Assembly: GCA_002365865.1 (NCBI GenBank)
Contig: DFAQ01000002.1
Location: 1 to 51,206, forward strand
Source of the DNA: Pelotomaculum sp. UBA3102
GTDB lineage: Bacteria; Bacillota; Desulfotomaculia; Desulfotomaculales; Pelotomaculaceae
DNA length: 51,206 nucleotides
Reading direction: 5' to 3'
Notes under the pieces: generated by a model
Told to the model about the DNA's origin: nothing
Database searches by the model: none
The model's input: only the letters and a program-made list of their open reading frames with translations
In this document: in pieces, positions 16,563 through 24,763 of the stretch
Layout of the letters: each line of letters starts with the position of its first letter
How positions within the stretch are numbered: the stretch's first letter is position 1
Made by a program: the position numbers and the translations under genes

Positions 16563-16592
16563 TTGACGCAAGATTTTACGTTATAGTATAAT
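16563..16592 (+). promoter_or_regulatory. Sigma-A promoter for rpsU
   Basis: TTGACG (16563-16568) and a perfect TATAAT (16587-16592) are 18 bases apart, about 85 bases before the rpsU start. Together with the terminator at 16887-16916 this makes rpsU an independent transcription unit. Confidence 0.75.
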
Positions 16593-16677
16593 AATAAAGT
16601 GTCTGTATATATGGAACATGCAAGCCAGAAAATGAAATTTACGGTTCTATGGTTTTTGGCGGAGGGAGGGAAATATT

Positions 16678-16854
16678 GTGGCAGAAATAAAAGTGGGAAA
16701 AAACGAAACACTGGACAGTGCCCTCCGGCGTTTCAAGCGAACCTGTCAAAAAGCCGGCGTAATGGCGGAAGCCAGGAAACATGAACATTATGAGAAGCCC
16801 AGCGTTCGCAGAAAGAAAAAGTCGGAAGCGGCAAGGAAAAGAAGATTCCGCTAA
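16678..16854 (+). CDS. rpsU: 30S ribosomal protein S21
   Basis: Small-subunit protein needed for efficient initiation by base pairing with the Shine-Dalgarno. The 58-residue, highly basic product reads MAEIKVGKNETLDSALRRFK at the start and continues with KAGVMAEARKHEHYEKPSV and the Arg/Lys tail KKKSEAARKRRFR, all typical of S21. It starts with GTG (16678) behind GGAGGGAGGG. It has its own promoter and terminator. Short length makes it easy to miss, but the similarity is unmistakable. It precedes yqfC/yqfD, a neighbourhood seen in many spore-formers. Confidence 0.96.
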   Translation: MAEIKVGKNETLDSALRRFKRTCQKAGVMAEARKHEHYEKPSVRRKKKSEAARKRRFR

Positions 16855-16886
16855 ATAAAAAACCAAAAAACAAAAGCGAAAAAATA

Positions 16887-16916
16887 AAATGCCTGGCATT
16901 ATACCAGGCATTTTTT
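16887..16916 (+). terminator. Terminator after rpsU
   Basis: ATGCCTGG (16889-16896) pairs with CCAGGCAT (16904-16911), extended by flanking A-T pairs, and the 3' arm runs into TTTTTT. A strong intrinsic terminator. Confidence 0.9.
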
Positions 16917-16984
16917 AATACCATTTAATAGTAATTGCAGGCTTCCTTCCCGCATAATCTTTAGTATACAAGGGAGGGATTTTT

Positions 16985-17266
16985 ATGTCCTGGCGGGATT
17001 TTAAAAGGAAGGTGCAAAGGCAATTTTCTGAATACCTTGAGATTCCCGGCGATGTTATGCTGGACTTGCCCAAGATTATTCTGGTCGGTAATATCCAGCT
17101 TTTTATCGAGAATCACCGGGGAATTATTGAATACACCCCGGAAGGGGTAAGGGTGAGTGTGGGTGAAGGTGAAGTAGCGGTAACCGGGCAAGACTTGATG
17201 CTTCGTAATATCTTGCCGGACGAGCTTTGTGTGGAAGGAAAGATCCGGTCTCTTAGCTTTCTTTGA
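16985..17266 (+). CDS. yqfC: Sporulation protein YqfC
   Basis: Small YabP/YqfC-family protein made in the mother cell during sporulation. The 93-residue protein has the family pattern LDLPKIILVGNIQLFIENHRGI followed by VAVTGQDLMLRNI...CVEGKIRSLSF. The ATG is preceded by AAGGGAGGG. It is followed after about 40 bases by yqfD, the same pairing as in B. subtilis, where the genes are sigma-E dependent; I could not identify a convincing sigma-E promoter here. The biochemical role is unknown. Confidence 0.92.
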   Translation: MSWRDFKRKVQRQFSEYLEIPGDVMLDLPKIILVGNIQLFIENHRGIIEYTPEGVRVSVGEGEVAVTGQDLMLRNILPDELCVEGKIRSLSFL

Positions 17267-17307
17267 TTATTGCCGTTACCGGCTTTAAAAAAGAGGAGGG
17301 CCTTTTA

Positions 17308-18555
17308 ATGTTTAGGTTCAAACTGGTTTCGTATTTGCTGGGCTACGTTGTTATTCTAGTCACCGGTGAAGCTCCGGAAAAATTTGTTAACATGGCCGCC
17401 GGCAGGGGAATTTTTTTGTGGGATATTTTCAAGACAGGGGACGGTGCCATTACGATGAAGGTTCGCTTAAGTGCAGTAAGGCCCCTCAGGCATATCGCCA
17501 GACGTACCCGTTGCCGGTTCAGTATTCGCAGGCGCCGGGGCGTGCCTTTTTATACGGCCTGGCTGCGCCGGAGAAAAGCCCTGGCGCTGGGGGCGGTGTT
17601 TTTTCTGGCGGCACTTTATCTCTTTTCTTCTTTTATCTGGTTTATCGAAGTTAGAGGAAACGAACAGCTCAGTGCCGCCGAAGTATTGGAGGCGGCAGAA
17701 GAAGCAGGTCTTCACAGGGGAGTTCCCAAGTGGAATATTGAAGCCGGCCGTTTGGAGGCAAAAATACAGGAAGCATTACCCCTGGTGAGTTGGACCGGCG
17801 TTTATATCAAGGGAACCCGGGTAATTATTGAAGTGGCTGAGCGTACCGTTCCCGGGGAGGAAGACCGTCGTCCGTTACATATTGTGGCGGCCAAAGAGGG
17901 GTTGGTTAAGGAGGTGCTGGTTTTAGACGGTTACCCGTTGGTGAAAGAAGGGGATACCATAGAACAGGGACAGGTACTGATATCCGGCGAAATCCCCCCG
18001 CCTGCGGAGGAACCGTCGCCGTCAGGCGGGGAAAAGCAGCCGGGAGATGTTTCCGAAGTTGACCGGCAGCCCCGCTACGTGCATGCCAAGGGAATAGTCC
18101 GGGCCAGGGTCTGGTATGATGGTTACGGTGAAGCCGGAACGGTGGAAACGGGACGTCGTCCCACCGGGCGATCTGCGACTTGTGTCAGTATGAAATTTGA
18201 AGGGAAGGAAATAATTTTATCAGGGAGTCCAGATATTCCCTTTGAAAATTATAAAATTGAGACTTTCGTTAAAAAAATACCGGATTGGAGGAATCTCAGT
18301 ATGCCTGTCGAAGTAATAACAATTAAATATATTGAAATGGATGATTACCGGCTGGAACGGAGCCGGGAAGACGCAATAAAACTTGCCGGGGAACGGGCGC
18401 GGAAAGCGGCTGCCAGGTTGCTGCCCGAAAACGCAGAGGTACAGGAACAATGGCTTGAGGAGGTCCCTTCCGAAAGTGCCGGTGCTCCCATACGGGTAAA
18501 AGCTGTAATTGAAACAACTGAGGATATCGGCAGGGAAAAAATTTTTAACCCCTGA
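17308..18555 (+). CDS. yqfD: Sporulation protein YqfD
   Basis: Membrane protein of the YqfD family, conserved in endospore-formers and needed for efficient sporulation; its biochemical role is unknown. The 415-residue protein has a cytoplasmic N-terminal part with basic runs (RRTRCRFSIRRRRGVPFY) and one membrane span at about residues 90-112 (ALGAVFFLAALYLFSSFIWF). A large extracytoplasmic region follows (VRGNEQLSAAEVLEAAEEAGL, GTRVIIEVAERTVP), containing a proline/acid-rich loop near residue 230-250. The ATG at 17308 has AGAGGAGGG in front of it; an in-frame upstream TTG does not. Followed by phoH, as in B. subtilis. Confidence 0.9.
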   Translation: MFRFKLVSYLLGYVVILVTGEAPEKFVNMAAGRGIFLWDIFKTGDGAITMKVRLSAVRPLRHIARRTRCRFSIRRRRGVPFYTAWLRRRKALALGAVFFLAALYLFSSFIWFIEVRGNEQLSAAEVLEAAEEAGLHRGVPKWNIEAGRLEAKIQEALPLVSWTGVYIKGTRVIIEVAERTVPGEEDRRPLHIVAAKEGLVKEVLVLDGYPLVKEGDTIEQGQVLISGEIPPPAEEPSPSGGEKQPGDVSEVDRQPRYVHAKGIVRARVWYDGYGEAGTVETGRRPTGRSATCVSMKFEGKEIILSGSPDIPFENYKIETFVKKIPDWRNLSMPVEVITIKYIEMDDYRLERSREDAIKLAGERARKAAARLLPENAEVQEQWLEEVPSESAGAPIRVKAVIETTEDIGREKIFNP

Positions 18556-18594
18556 TCCTTTTAATTTTTTTATTGATTGCAAGGAGGCCGGATA

Positions 18595-19551
18595 TTGGCG
18601 GAAAAATTTGAAGCCAGGGTTGAATTGGATGATATCGGGTCGGCTGCTGAAATATTCGGAAAACACGACGAACACCTGGGACAGATGGAAAAGGCGCTGG
18701 GAGTCCGGTTTGTGGCACGTGGCCAGGAAGTCGTTATTACCGGTAATAAGGAAGATGTCGAGCAGGCCGGTACGGTCCTGACCCAGTTGCAGAAGTATTA
18801 TCACGCGGGCAACCGTCTGACTGCCCGGGAGGTGGGTTATGCCGTTAAGGCGGCGCAGAGCGGCATCAAGAATTCATTGGAAAATCTGGCCAGAGAAGTA
18901 GCCTTGGTTACTCCCCGCGGCAAACAAATCAAACCAAAGACGATCGGACAGCAAAAGTACGTTGAGTCAATAAAGAATTACGACATAGTATTTGCCATCG
19001 GTCCGGCCGGTACGGGCAAAACCTACCTGGCGGTGGTGATGGCGATCAAAGCGTTGCGCAATAAGGATGTGGGAAGGCTGGTTCTTACCCGCCCGGCAGT
19101 GGAAGCAGGGGAAAAGCTGGGTTTTTTGCCGGGAGACCTGCAGGAGAAAATAGATCCTTATCTGAGGCCGCTTTATGACAGTCTTTATGATGTCCTGGGG
19201 GTGGAAAATACTCAAAAATATCTGGAAAAACACGTCATTGAGATTGCACCCCTGGCTTATATGCGGGGAAGGACGCTGGAGGATTCGTTCATCATTTTGG
19301 ATGAAGCGCAGAATACTACTCCGGAGCAAATGAAGATGTTTCTCACGCGGATGGGCTTTGGTTCTCAAGCGGTAATTACAGGCGATATTACCCAGATCGA
19401 CCTGCCCAGGGGGCAGGTGTCAGGGCTGGTTAACGCGCTTCAAGTTTTGAAAAACGTAACCGGTATCGGTATCCACACTTTGACCGGCGAGGATATCGTC
19501 CGGCACCCGCTGGTGGAAGAGATTATCAGAGCCTATGAAGCAGGTCAGTAA
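18595..19551 (+). CDS. phoH: PhoH-family ATPase (YqfE/PhoH)
   Basis: P-loop ATPase, now thought to act in RNA metabolism alongside YbeY. The 318-residue protein has an N-terminal KH-like segment (about 1-85), then the PhoH domain with Walker A GPAGTGKT at 136-143, LTRPAVEAGEKLGFLPGDL, Walker B FIILDEAQNTTPEQMKMFLTR and AVITGDITQIDLP. TTG at 18595 is taken as start because AAGGAGG lies 7 bases upstream of it; an in-frame TTG at 18577 has no site. The arrangement yqfC-yqfD-phoH-pgpH-ybeY-dgkA-cdd-era matches B. subtilis. Confidence 0.95.
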   Translation: MAEKFEARVELDDIGSAAEIFGKHDEHLGQMEKALGVRFVARGQEVVITGNKEDVEQAGTVLTQLQKYYHAGNRLTAREVGYAVKAAQSGIKNSLENLAREVALVTPRGKQIKPKTIGQQKYVESIKNYDIVFAIGPAGTGKTYLAVVMAIKALRNKDVGRLVLTRPAVEAGEKLGFLPGDLQEKIDPYLRPLYDSLYDVLGVENTQKYLEKHVIEIAPLAYMRGRTLEDSFIILDEAQNTTPEQMKMFLTRMGFGSQAVITGDITQIDLPRGQVSGLVNALQVLKNVTGIGIHTLTGEDIVRHPLVEEIIRAYEAGQ

Positions 19552-19578
19552 GGTGTGGTCGAAGAGGAGTGAAACCCC

Positions 19579-21762
19579 ATGCTCACATTCAGCGTGGTAA
19601 AAGAAAAGGTAAAAAGTGTTTTCCTTATGTTGGCAAGGCAGCGTAAAGTACGGAGGGGCAGCGCTGCAGTTTTATTTTTAGTTTTAATTTCGATAATTAT
19701 AACCGTAAGTTTTTTTCCGGAAAAAAATAATCTCGTGGCGGGACAAGTATCCTCCAAAACGATCAAGGCCCCGAAAAGTATTGTCTTTGAGGATACTTAT
19801 AAGACCAATGAAAAGCGCCGCCTGGCGGCTGAAAAGGTGGACCTGATCTACAGCAAAGATCCCCAGGTAAGTGTCGCCGTAAAAGAGGATATTTCCAAAC
19901 TGGCGGACATGGTTTGCTCGGTGCAGGGTGATGAATCCCTGGATGTTGCCGGTAAGATCGCCGGGTTGCGCTCGGTGATTACTTTTGAAATGAATGCTAA
20001 AAATATACAAGGTCTGGCTCAGTCTTCGCCCGCAGACACCCGGGAGGTTGGAGCCAAGTTAAAGCAACTGGTCACGGAAGTGATGGAAACCGGTGACGGG
20101 GTGACCCAGGACCGCCTGGAAGAGGTAAGAACGTCTTTAACAGAACGGGTCAACGGGATGCGGTTGTCCAAACCTTACGAAGAATTTTCCCGGGGGGTCA
20201 TAAACAGGTATTTGCGTCCCAACAGCTTTGTCGACTACAGGCGGATGAAGCAGGAACAAGAAGAAGCCATGTCTTCCGTGCCCCCGGTCATGGTGTCGGT
20301 TAAATCAGGGGAAAAAATAATCGGTGAAGGCGAGGTGGTGACCCAGGAGCACCTGGCCAAGCTCCGGGCACTGGGGTTGACCCGCCCGGAACTTCCCGTT
20401 GCTTCGATAATCGGTGTATTCCTGCTGGTAGCTCTCTTAATGCTGGTGGTTCTTTTTTATCTTTACCAGCAAAACCGGGAGATTTATGAACATTCCGGTC
20501 ATCTTTACCTGCTGGGAATAATCGTGGTCATGGTCCTGGCGGTGGGCAAGGCAATTATTGCTATTAATGTCACCCAGTGGCCTGAATTCGGGGCCCAGTT
20601 CGGTTATATGGTGCCTCTTGCCGCTGCCGGGATGCTTATTGCCATTCTCCTTGATTCGCGCCTGGCAGTGCTGGTGGTGGCGGTGATGAGCCTCATGCTG
20701 GGAGTAATGACGGGAAACCAGCTGCGCTTTGGCTTGGTAGGGCTGATCAGTGGGATTACCGGTGTTTACAGTGTATCAAAGTTAAGCCAGCGCGGCGACC
20801 TGGTACGGGCGGGGGTTTTTACCAGCCTGGCCAATATAACGGCGATATTTGTCGTCGGACTGGCAACCGGAACCTCTCTTGGGTTGTTGGTTCCCACCAG
20901 TTTGGTCATGGGTTTTATCAGTGGAATTTTATCTTCCATATTAACCAATGGTTCACTGCCGTTTTTTGAAAACACCTTTCGCCTTACCTCGCCGGTAAGA
21001 CTGCTGGAACTTTCCCAGCCCAATAATGTGTTGCTAAAAAAACTTCTCACCGAGGCACCGGGAACTTATCATCACAGCATTATTGTGGGCAACCTAGCCG
21101 AGGCTGCCGTTGATGCGGTGGGCGGCGACTCGTTGTTGGTCAGGGTGGGAGCTTATTATCATGACATCGGAAAGATCAAAAGACCTTATTTTTTTATTGA
21201 AAACCAAATGAGTTGTGACAACCCGCACGACAAGATCGCCCCGTCTTTAAGCACCTTGATCCTGACTTCACACGTCAAGGACGGGGTGGAAATGGCGAAG
21301 GAAAACAAGCTGCCCCATGGTATAATAGATATTATTGACCAACACCACGGCACCGGCCTGGTAAAATACTTTTTCCATAAAGCACTGGAAAACGACCGTA
21401 CTGAATCCGTTACCGAGGAGGAGTACCGGTATGAAGGCCCCAAGCCCCAAACCAGGGAATCGGCAATAGTTATGCTGGCAGACTCGGTGGAGGCGGCAGT
21501 GCGGTCCATGCAGAACCGTACACCGGGCCGGGTGGAAGGGCTGGTGCGCAAAATTATCAAGGATAAACTTTACGACGAGCAGCTTGAAGAATGCGACCTT
21601 ACTTTTAAAGATCTTGACGCAATCGCAACATCTTTTGTAAGGGTGTTGTCAGGAATATTCCATTCGCGGGTAGAATATCCCGATTTGGCCGGGGAAATAG
21701 AAAGGAGAGCGAAAAATGTCGGTTCTCGTAAGCAACTTGCAGGAAGAAGTGGCGGTAGATGA
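19579..21762 (+). CDS. pgpH: 7TM-HD c-di-AMP phosphodiesterase PgpH
   Basis: Membrane phosphodiesterase that degrades c-di-AMP. The 727-residue protein has an N-terminal span (about 35-55), an extracellular 7TMR-HDED region to about 270, and seven membrane helices at about 275-470. The cytoplasmic HD domain carries HHSIIVGN (His498), YYHDIGK (His528-Asp529), H-V-K-D-G and D-Q-H-H-G-T. This is the full metal-binding HD set of the PgpH class. The start codon follows AGAGGAGTG. The 3' end overlaps ybeY by 47 bases in another frame, so the two are translationally linked. Confidence 0.94.
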   Translation: MLTFSVVKEKVKSVFLMLARQRKVRRGSAAVLFLVLISIIITVSFFPEKNNLVAGQVSSKTIKAPKSIVFEDTYKTNEKRRLAAEKVDLIYSKDPQVSVAVKEDISKLADMVCSVQGDESLDVAGKIAGLRSVITFEMNAKNIQGLAQSSPADTREVGAKLKQLVTEVMETGDGVTQDRLEEVRTSLTERVNGMRLSKPYEEFSRGVINRYLRPNSFVDYRRMKQEQEEAMSSVPPVMVSVKSGEKIIGEGEVVTQEHLAKLRALGLTRPELPVASIIGVFLLVALLMLVVLFYLYQQNREIYEHSGHLYLLGIIVVMVLAVGKAIIAINVTQWPEFGAQFGYMVPLAAAGMLIAILLDSRLAVLVVAVMSLMLGVMTGNQLRFGLVGLISGITGVYSVSKLSQRGDLVRAGVFTSLANITAIFVVGLATGTSLGLLVPTSLVMGFISGILSSILTNGSLPFFENTFRLTSPVRLLELSQPNNVLLKKLLTEAPGTYHHSIIVGNLAEAAVDAVGGDSLLVRVGAYYHDIGKIKRPYFFIENQMSCDNPHDKIAPSLSTLILTSHVKDGVEMAKENKLPHGIIDIIDQHHGTGLVKYFFHKALENDRTESVTEEEYRYEGPKPQTRESAIVMLADSVEAAVRSMQNRTPGRVEGLVRKIIKDKLYDEQLEECDLTFKDLDAIATSFVRVLSGIFHSRVEYPDLAGEIERRAKNVGSRKQLAGRSGGR

Positions 21763-22174
21763 TAATTTTACCGGTTTTCTAACAGGGGTTGCCCGGGAAG
21801 TATTGAAAAATGAGGGTTACGGTGATGAGGCGGAGATAAGCCTGGTTTTTGTCGATGATGCCTATATTAAGGGGCTGAATCTCCAGTACCGCGGTATTGA
21901 CCGCCCCACGGACGTGCTTTCTTTTGCCATGCAGGAGGGGGTTTCGGTTCCCAGCCTGGAAGAGGGAATAATTTTGGGTGATGTGGTTATTTCCCTGCCG
22001 GCCGCCGGCCGGCAGGCCGGGGAATACGGGCACAGTTTTCAACGGGAAGCGGCTTACCTTGCTGTGCACGGCCTGCTGCACCTTTTGGGTTATGACCACC
22101 GGGACAATGAAGAACAACGGGTTATGCGTCAAAAAGAAGAAGAAATACTCAGCCGCTTGAAATTAAGCAGGTAG
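21716..22174 (+). CDS. ybeY: Endoribonuclease YbeY (rRNA maturation factor)
   Basis: Zinc-dependent endoribonuclease involved in 16S 3'-end maturation and 70S quality control. The 152-residue protein contains LNLQYRGIDRPTDVLSFAM, GDVVISLP and the zinc signature H-G-x-L-H-L-x-G-Y-D-H (VHGLLHLLGYDH). Length is usual (about 150-160). The ATG follows GAAAGGAGAGCG, all inside the 3' end of pgpH, giving a 47-base overlap. It belongs to the phoH-pgpH-ybeY-dgkA-cdd-era string. Confidence 0.95.
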   Translation: MSVLVSNLQEEVAVDDNFTGFLTGVAREVLKNEGYGDEAEISLVFVDDAYIKGLNLQYRGIDRPTDVLSFAMQEGVSVPSLEEGIILGDVVISLPAAGRQAGEYGHSFQREAAYLAVHGLLHLLGYDHRDNEEQRVMRQKEEEILSRLKLSR

Positions 22175-22210
22175 TCATTAGTCAGATAAAATTTTTGGCA
22201 GGTGGCGTTC

Positions 22211-22588
22211 TTGCACGTACGCAGGTTTTTGCGCGGCTTTAAATGCGCCGCGGCAGGAATAATTTACTCCCTTAAGACGCAGCGGAACATGCGCATTCAT
22301 TTTATCGCGGCACTTTTGGTGCTGGGGTTGGGGTACTGGCTCCGGATTGATTCCAGGGATATGCTGTTTGTGTTTTTTGCAATTGCACTGGTAATTACGG
22401 CTGAAATGGTAAATACTGCAGTTGAGGCAGTGGTGGATCTTAACGTGCAAGATTATCACCCGGGAGCACGGGCCGCCAAGGACATCGCCGCCGGAGCGGT
22501 GCTTGTGGCGGCATTAAACTCAATTGTAGTTGCTTATATTGTGTTTTATCCTTACCTGAAAATCCTTTTCGCGGGTGTGCTGCAGTAA
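22211..22588 (+). CDS. dgkA: Diacylglycerol/undecaprenol kinase DgkA family
   Basis: Small integral membrane kinase; the Gram-positive members phosphorylate mainly undecaprenol, recycling the cell-wall lipid carrier. The 125-residue protein has an amphipathic basic N-terminus (RRFLRGFKCAAAGIIYSLKTQRN), three membrane helices (about 32-48, 52-68, 95-118) and the family motif E-x-V-N-T-A-V-E-x-V-V-D plus ARAAKDIAAGAVL. The start is uncertain: TTG at 22211 has AGGTGG upstream at good spacing, while GTG at 22202 (three residues longer) has none. Placement between ybeY and cdd is as in B. subtilis. Confidence 0.92.
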   Translation: MHVRRFLRGFKCAAAGIIYSLKTQRNMRIHFIAALLVLGLGYWLRIDSRDMLFVFFAIALVITAEMVNTAVEAVVDLNVQDYHPGARAAKDIAAGAVLVAALNSIVVAYIVFYPYLKILFAGVLQ

Positions 22589-22622
22589 ATTTTAGTTTAT
22601 TATCGGATCGGAGATGCTGTTC

Positions 22623-23018
22623 TTGGAATTTCCGGTTGAAAAACTGATCCGGGCCGCGGCTACAGCCAGGGAAAAGGCCTATGCGCCTTACTCGAATTTC
22701 AGGGTGGGCGCCGCTCTTTTAACCGGCAAAGGGCATTGTTATACCGGATGTAACGTGGAAAATGTTTCCTACGGCTTGAGTTGCTGTGCGGAACGGGTGG
22801 CCTTATTTAAGGCCGTTTCCGAAGGCGAGCGTGATTTTGAGGCTATTGCCGTAACCTGCGGTACGGAAGATTACTGTACCCCGTGCGGTGCCTGCCGTCA
22901 GGTATTGGCGGAGTTCGGGACGGAAATAAAAGTTTACATGGTGAACTGCCGGGGGGAATATCGCGTACAGACGGTAGGGCAACTGATGCCGGCACTATTC
23001 GGCGGGAAGCGCGAGTGA
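22623..23018 (+). CDS. cdd: Cytidine deaminase
   Basis: Zinc enzyme converting cytidine and deoxycytidine to uridine forms in pyrimidine salvage. The 131-residue protein shows AYAPYSNFRVGAALLT, the zinc and catalytic motif CAERVALF (Cys-Ala-Glu) and PCGACRQVLAEF with the two further zinc cysteines. Length fits the homotetrameric class. TTG at 22623 is preferred because GGAG (22610-22613) abuts the ATG at 22614, too close to use, but is 9 bases from the TTG. Era follows closely. Confidence 0.94.
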   Translation: MEFPVEKLIRAAATAREKAYAPYSNFRVGAALLTGKGHCYTGCNVENVSYGLSCCAERVALFKAVSEGERDFEAIAVTCGTEDYCTPCGACRQVLAEFGTEIKVYMVNCRGEYRVQTVGQLMPALFGGKRE

Positions 23019-23040
23019 TCCGGATTATAAGCAAATAAAG

Positions 23041-23964
23041 TTGGTTGGTGTGATAGTGACCGAAGAGAAAAAAGAATTTAAGTCCGGTTTTGTAACCGTA
23101 GTGGGCAGGACCAACGTCGGCAAATCCACTTTGCTGAACCGGCTGGTGGGCCGCAAGGCGGTTATCGTGTCCGATAAACCTCAGACCACCAGAAACAAGG
23201 TCCTTTGTGTGCTCACGCGGGATGATGCCCAGATTATTTTTTTGGATACTCCCGGTTTTCACAAGCCCAGGCACCGGTTGGGTGAACACTTGGTGCGCAT
23301 TGCTCTGAAGACTTTGAAAGAGGTGGACGCGGTCCTTTTTCTGGTAGAGGCGGGGGGGCCGCCCGGCCCGGGAGACCGTTTTGCCGTCAAGCAGTTTGCA
23401 GGCCTCACCACCCCGGTTTTACTGGTGGTTAACAAGATTGATCTGGTCAGCAAGAATGAACTGCTGCCCCTGATCGAACAGTACCGTAAGTTGTATCATT
23501 TTTCCGAAGTAGTTCCGGTATCCGCTTTAACCGGGGAAAACATTTCCACCCTGCTGGAGGTTGTGGCGGGCTACCTGCCCTGCGGGCCCAAATATTATCC
23601 CGACGGAATGGTCACTGACCGGCCCGAGAGTTTTATCATGGCCGAACTGGTCCGGGAAAAGGTGCTTCACTTTACCAGCCAGGAAATACCGCATTCGGTA
23701 GCCGTCGTAATTGAAGAACTGGAGCGGCGGCCCGGTAATTTGGTGGCCGTGCGGGCGGTGATCTATACTGAAAGAGAGTCCCAAAAGGGCATCTTGATCG
23801 GAAAGGGCGGACAGTTGCAGAAAAAAATCGGCCGGCTGGCCAGGGAGGAAATGGAAAAACTGCTGGGTTCAAAAATATTTCTTGAGTTGTGGGTAAAAGT
23901 CAGGGCCGACTGGCGGAATAAAGAAACCCAGTTGAAAAACTTCGTCTACAGGGAAGATGATTAA
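23041..23964 (+). CDS. era: GTPase Era
   Basis: Essential GTPase for 30S assembly, binding the 16S 3' end by a KH domain. The protein (307 residues from the earliest start) has G1 VVGRTNVGKSTLLN, the Era switch DKPQTTRNK, G3 DTPGFHKPRHRLGE, G4 NKIDL, G5 VSALTGEN, and the C-terminal KH domain GILIGKGGQLQKKIGRLAR. G1 carries Thr where Pro is usual (GRPNVGKS). The start is unclear: TTG 23041, GTG 23050 and GTG 23056 are in frame and none has a strong ribosome binding site. It is followed by a terminator rather than directly by recO, because ubiX is inserted on the other strand. Confidence 0.95.
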   Translation: MVGVIVTEEKKEFKSGFVTVVGRTNVGKSTLLNRLVGRKAVIVSDKPQTTRNKVLCVLTRDDAQIIFLDTPGFHKPRHRLGEHLVRIALKTLKEVDAVLFLVEAGGPPGPGDRFAVKQFAGLTTPVLLVVNKIDLVSKNELLPLIEQYRKLYHFSEVVPVSALTGENISTLLEVVAGYLPCGPKYYPDGMVTDRPESFIMAELVREKVLHFTSQEIPHSVAVVIEELERRPGNLVAVRAVIYTERESQKGILIGKGGQLQKKIGRLAREEMEKLLGSKIFLELWVKVRADWRNKETQLKNFVYREDD

Positions 23965-24005
23965 AAATATTGGATTGTTAGGTTTTGATTTAACCCAGGG
24001 ACCCG

Positions 24006-24036
24006 GTCTGTCTGTAGCTACAGGCGGACTTTTGTA
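24006..24036 (+). terminator. Terminator after era
   Basis: A hairpin at 24006-24029 pairs nearly without a loop around GTAGCTAC, with two G-U pairs, and is followed by TTTTGTATTATTTTT. It separates era from the convergent ubiX gene. Confidence 0.8.
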
Positions 24037-24042
24037 TTATTT

Positions 24043-24606
24043 TTAAGAGTCCGTGTTTCCCCATCTCTGAAACAGGTTGTTTTTAATACCCAGCAAGTCG
24101 AGGGTGCGGCCTGCGGATTGGTTGACTACCTCTGCGACGGTTTCAGGACGGTGGTAGAATGCCGGTACCGGCGGCATAATAACCACTCCGGCTCCGGCCA
24201 GTTTTAACATGTTTTCCAGGTGAACGGGACTTAAGGGAGTTTCTCTGGGTAAAAGCACCAGCTTTCGTCTTTCCTTGATGGTGACGTCGGCCGCCCTGGA
24301 AATAAGGTTGTCTGAAAAACCGCAGGCTATGGCGGCCAGGGTCTTCATGCTGCACGGTGCTATTACCATGCCGTCGTGGGTGAAGGAACCGCTGGAAACG
24401 GCGGCGCCCAGATCATCCGCCCGGTAAAAGCGGTGGGCCATGGAAGCTACCTCATCCGGGGTATAATTAGTTTCCAGTTCAATCGTGCGGCGGGCCCAGC
24501 GGCTTATAACCAGGTGGGTTTCGACTTCACAGGAGTTTAATAATTTAAGAACCGTTATTCCGTATATTGCACCCGAAGCTCCCGTTATTCCTACTACGAC
24601 ACGCAA
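24043..24606 (-). CDS. ubiX: Flavin prenyltransferase UbiX
   Basis: Makes prenylated FMN, the cofactor of UbiD-type decarboxylases. The 187-residue protein begins RVVVGITGASGAIYGI and contains DDLGAAVSSGSFTHDGMVIAPCSMKTLAAIACG, LVLLPRETPLSPVHLENMLKLAGAGVVIMPPVPAFYHRP and a closing DLLGI, all typical of UbiX/Pad1. Start is TTG behind GGAG on the minus strand. No UbiD partner is in the window. It is the only minus-strand gene between era and recO and so interrupts a usually collinear pair; it may be a local insertion, though its composition looks ordinary. Confidence 0.95.
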   Translation of the reverse strand: MRVVVGITGASGAIYGITVLKLLNSCEVETHLVISRWARRTIELETNYTPDEVASMAHRFYRADDLGAAVSSGSFTHDGMVIAPCSMKTLAAIACGFSDNLISRAADVTIKERRKLVLLPRETPLSPVHLENMLKLAGAGVVIMPPVPAFYHRPETVAEVVNQSAGRTLDLLGIKNNLFQRWGNTDS

Positions 24607-24763
24607 AACATCATCACTCCTGTACCACAGTATACTAAGGCAACCCTTTAGATATTATACAATAAATCAAGCCTGATTTCTTAATGGAAGCATTAAAGAT
24701 TTTTCACTGTTTTAGCAGGTAATACTGTGTGGTTAACTTAAAGAGGTTTGGAGTCCTGTTGCA

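Noticed and set aside
16921..16984. Possible sigma-E promoter before yqfC (GCATAATCT or GTATACAAG as -10)
   Set aside because: No -35 element at 14-15 base spacing matched; not called although sporulation control is expected.
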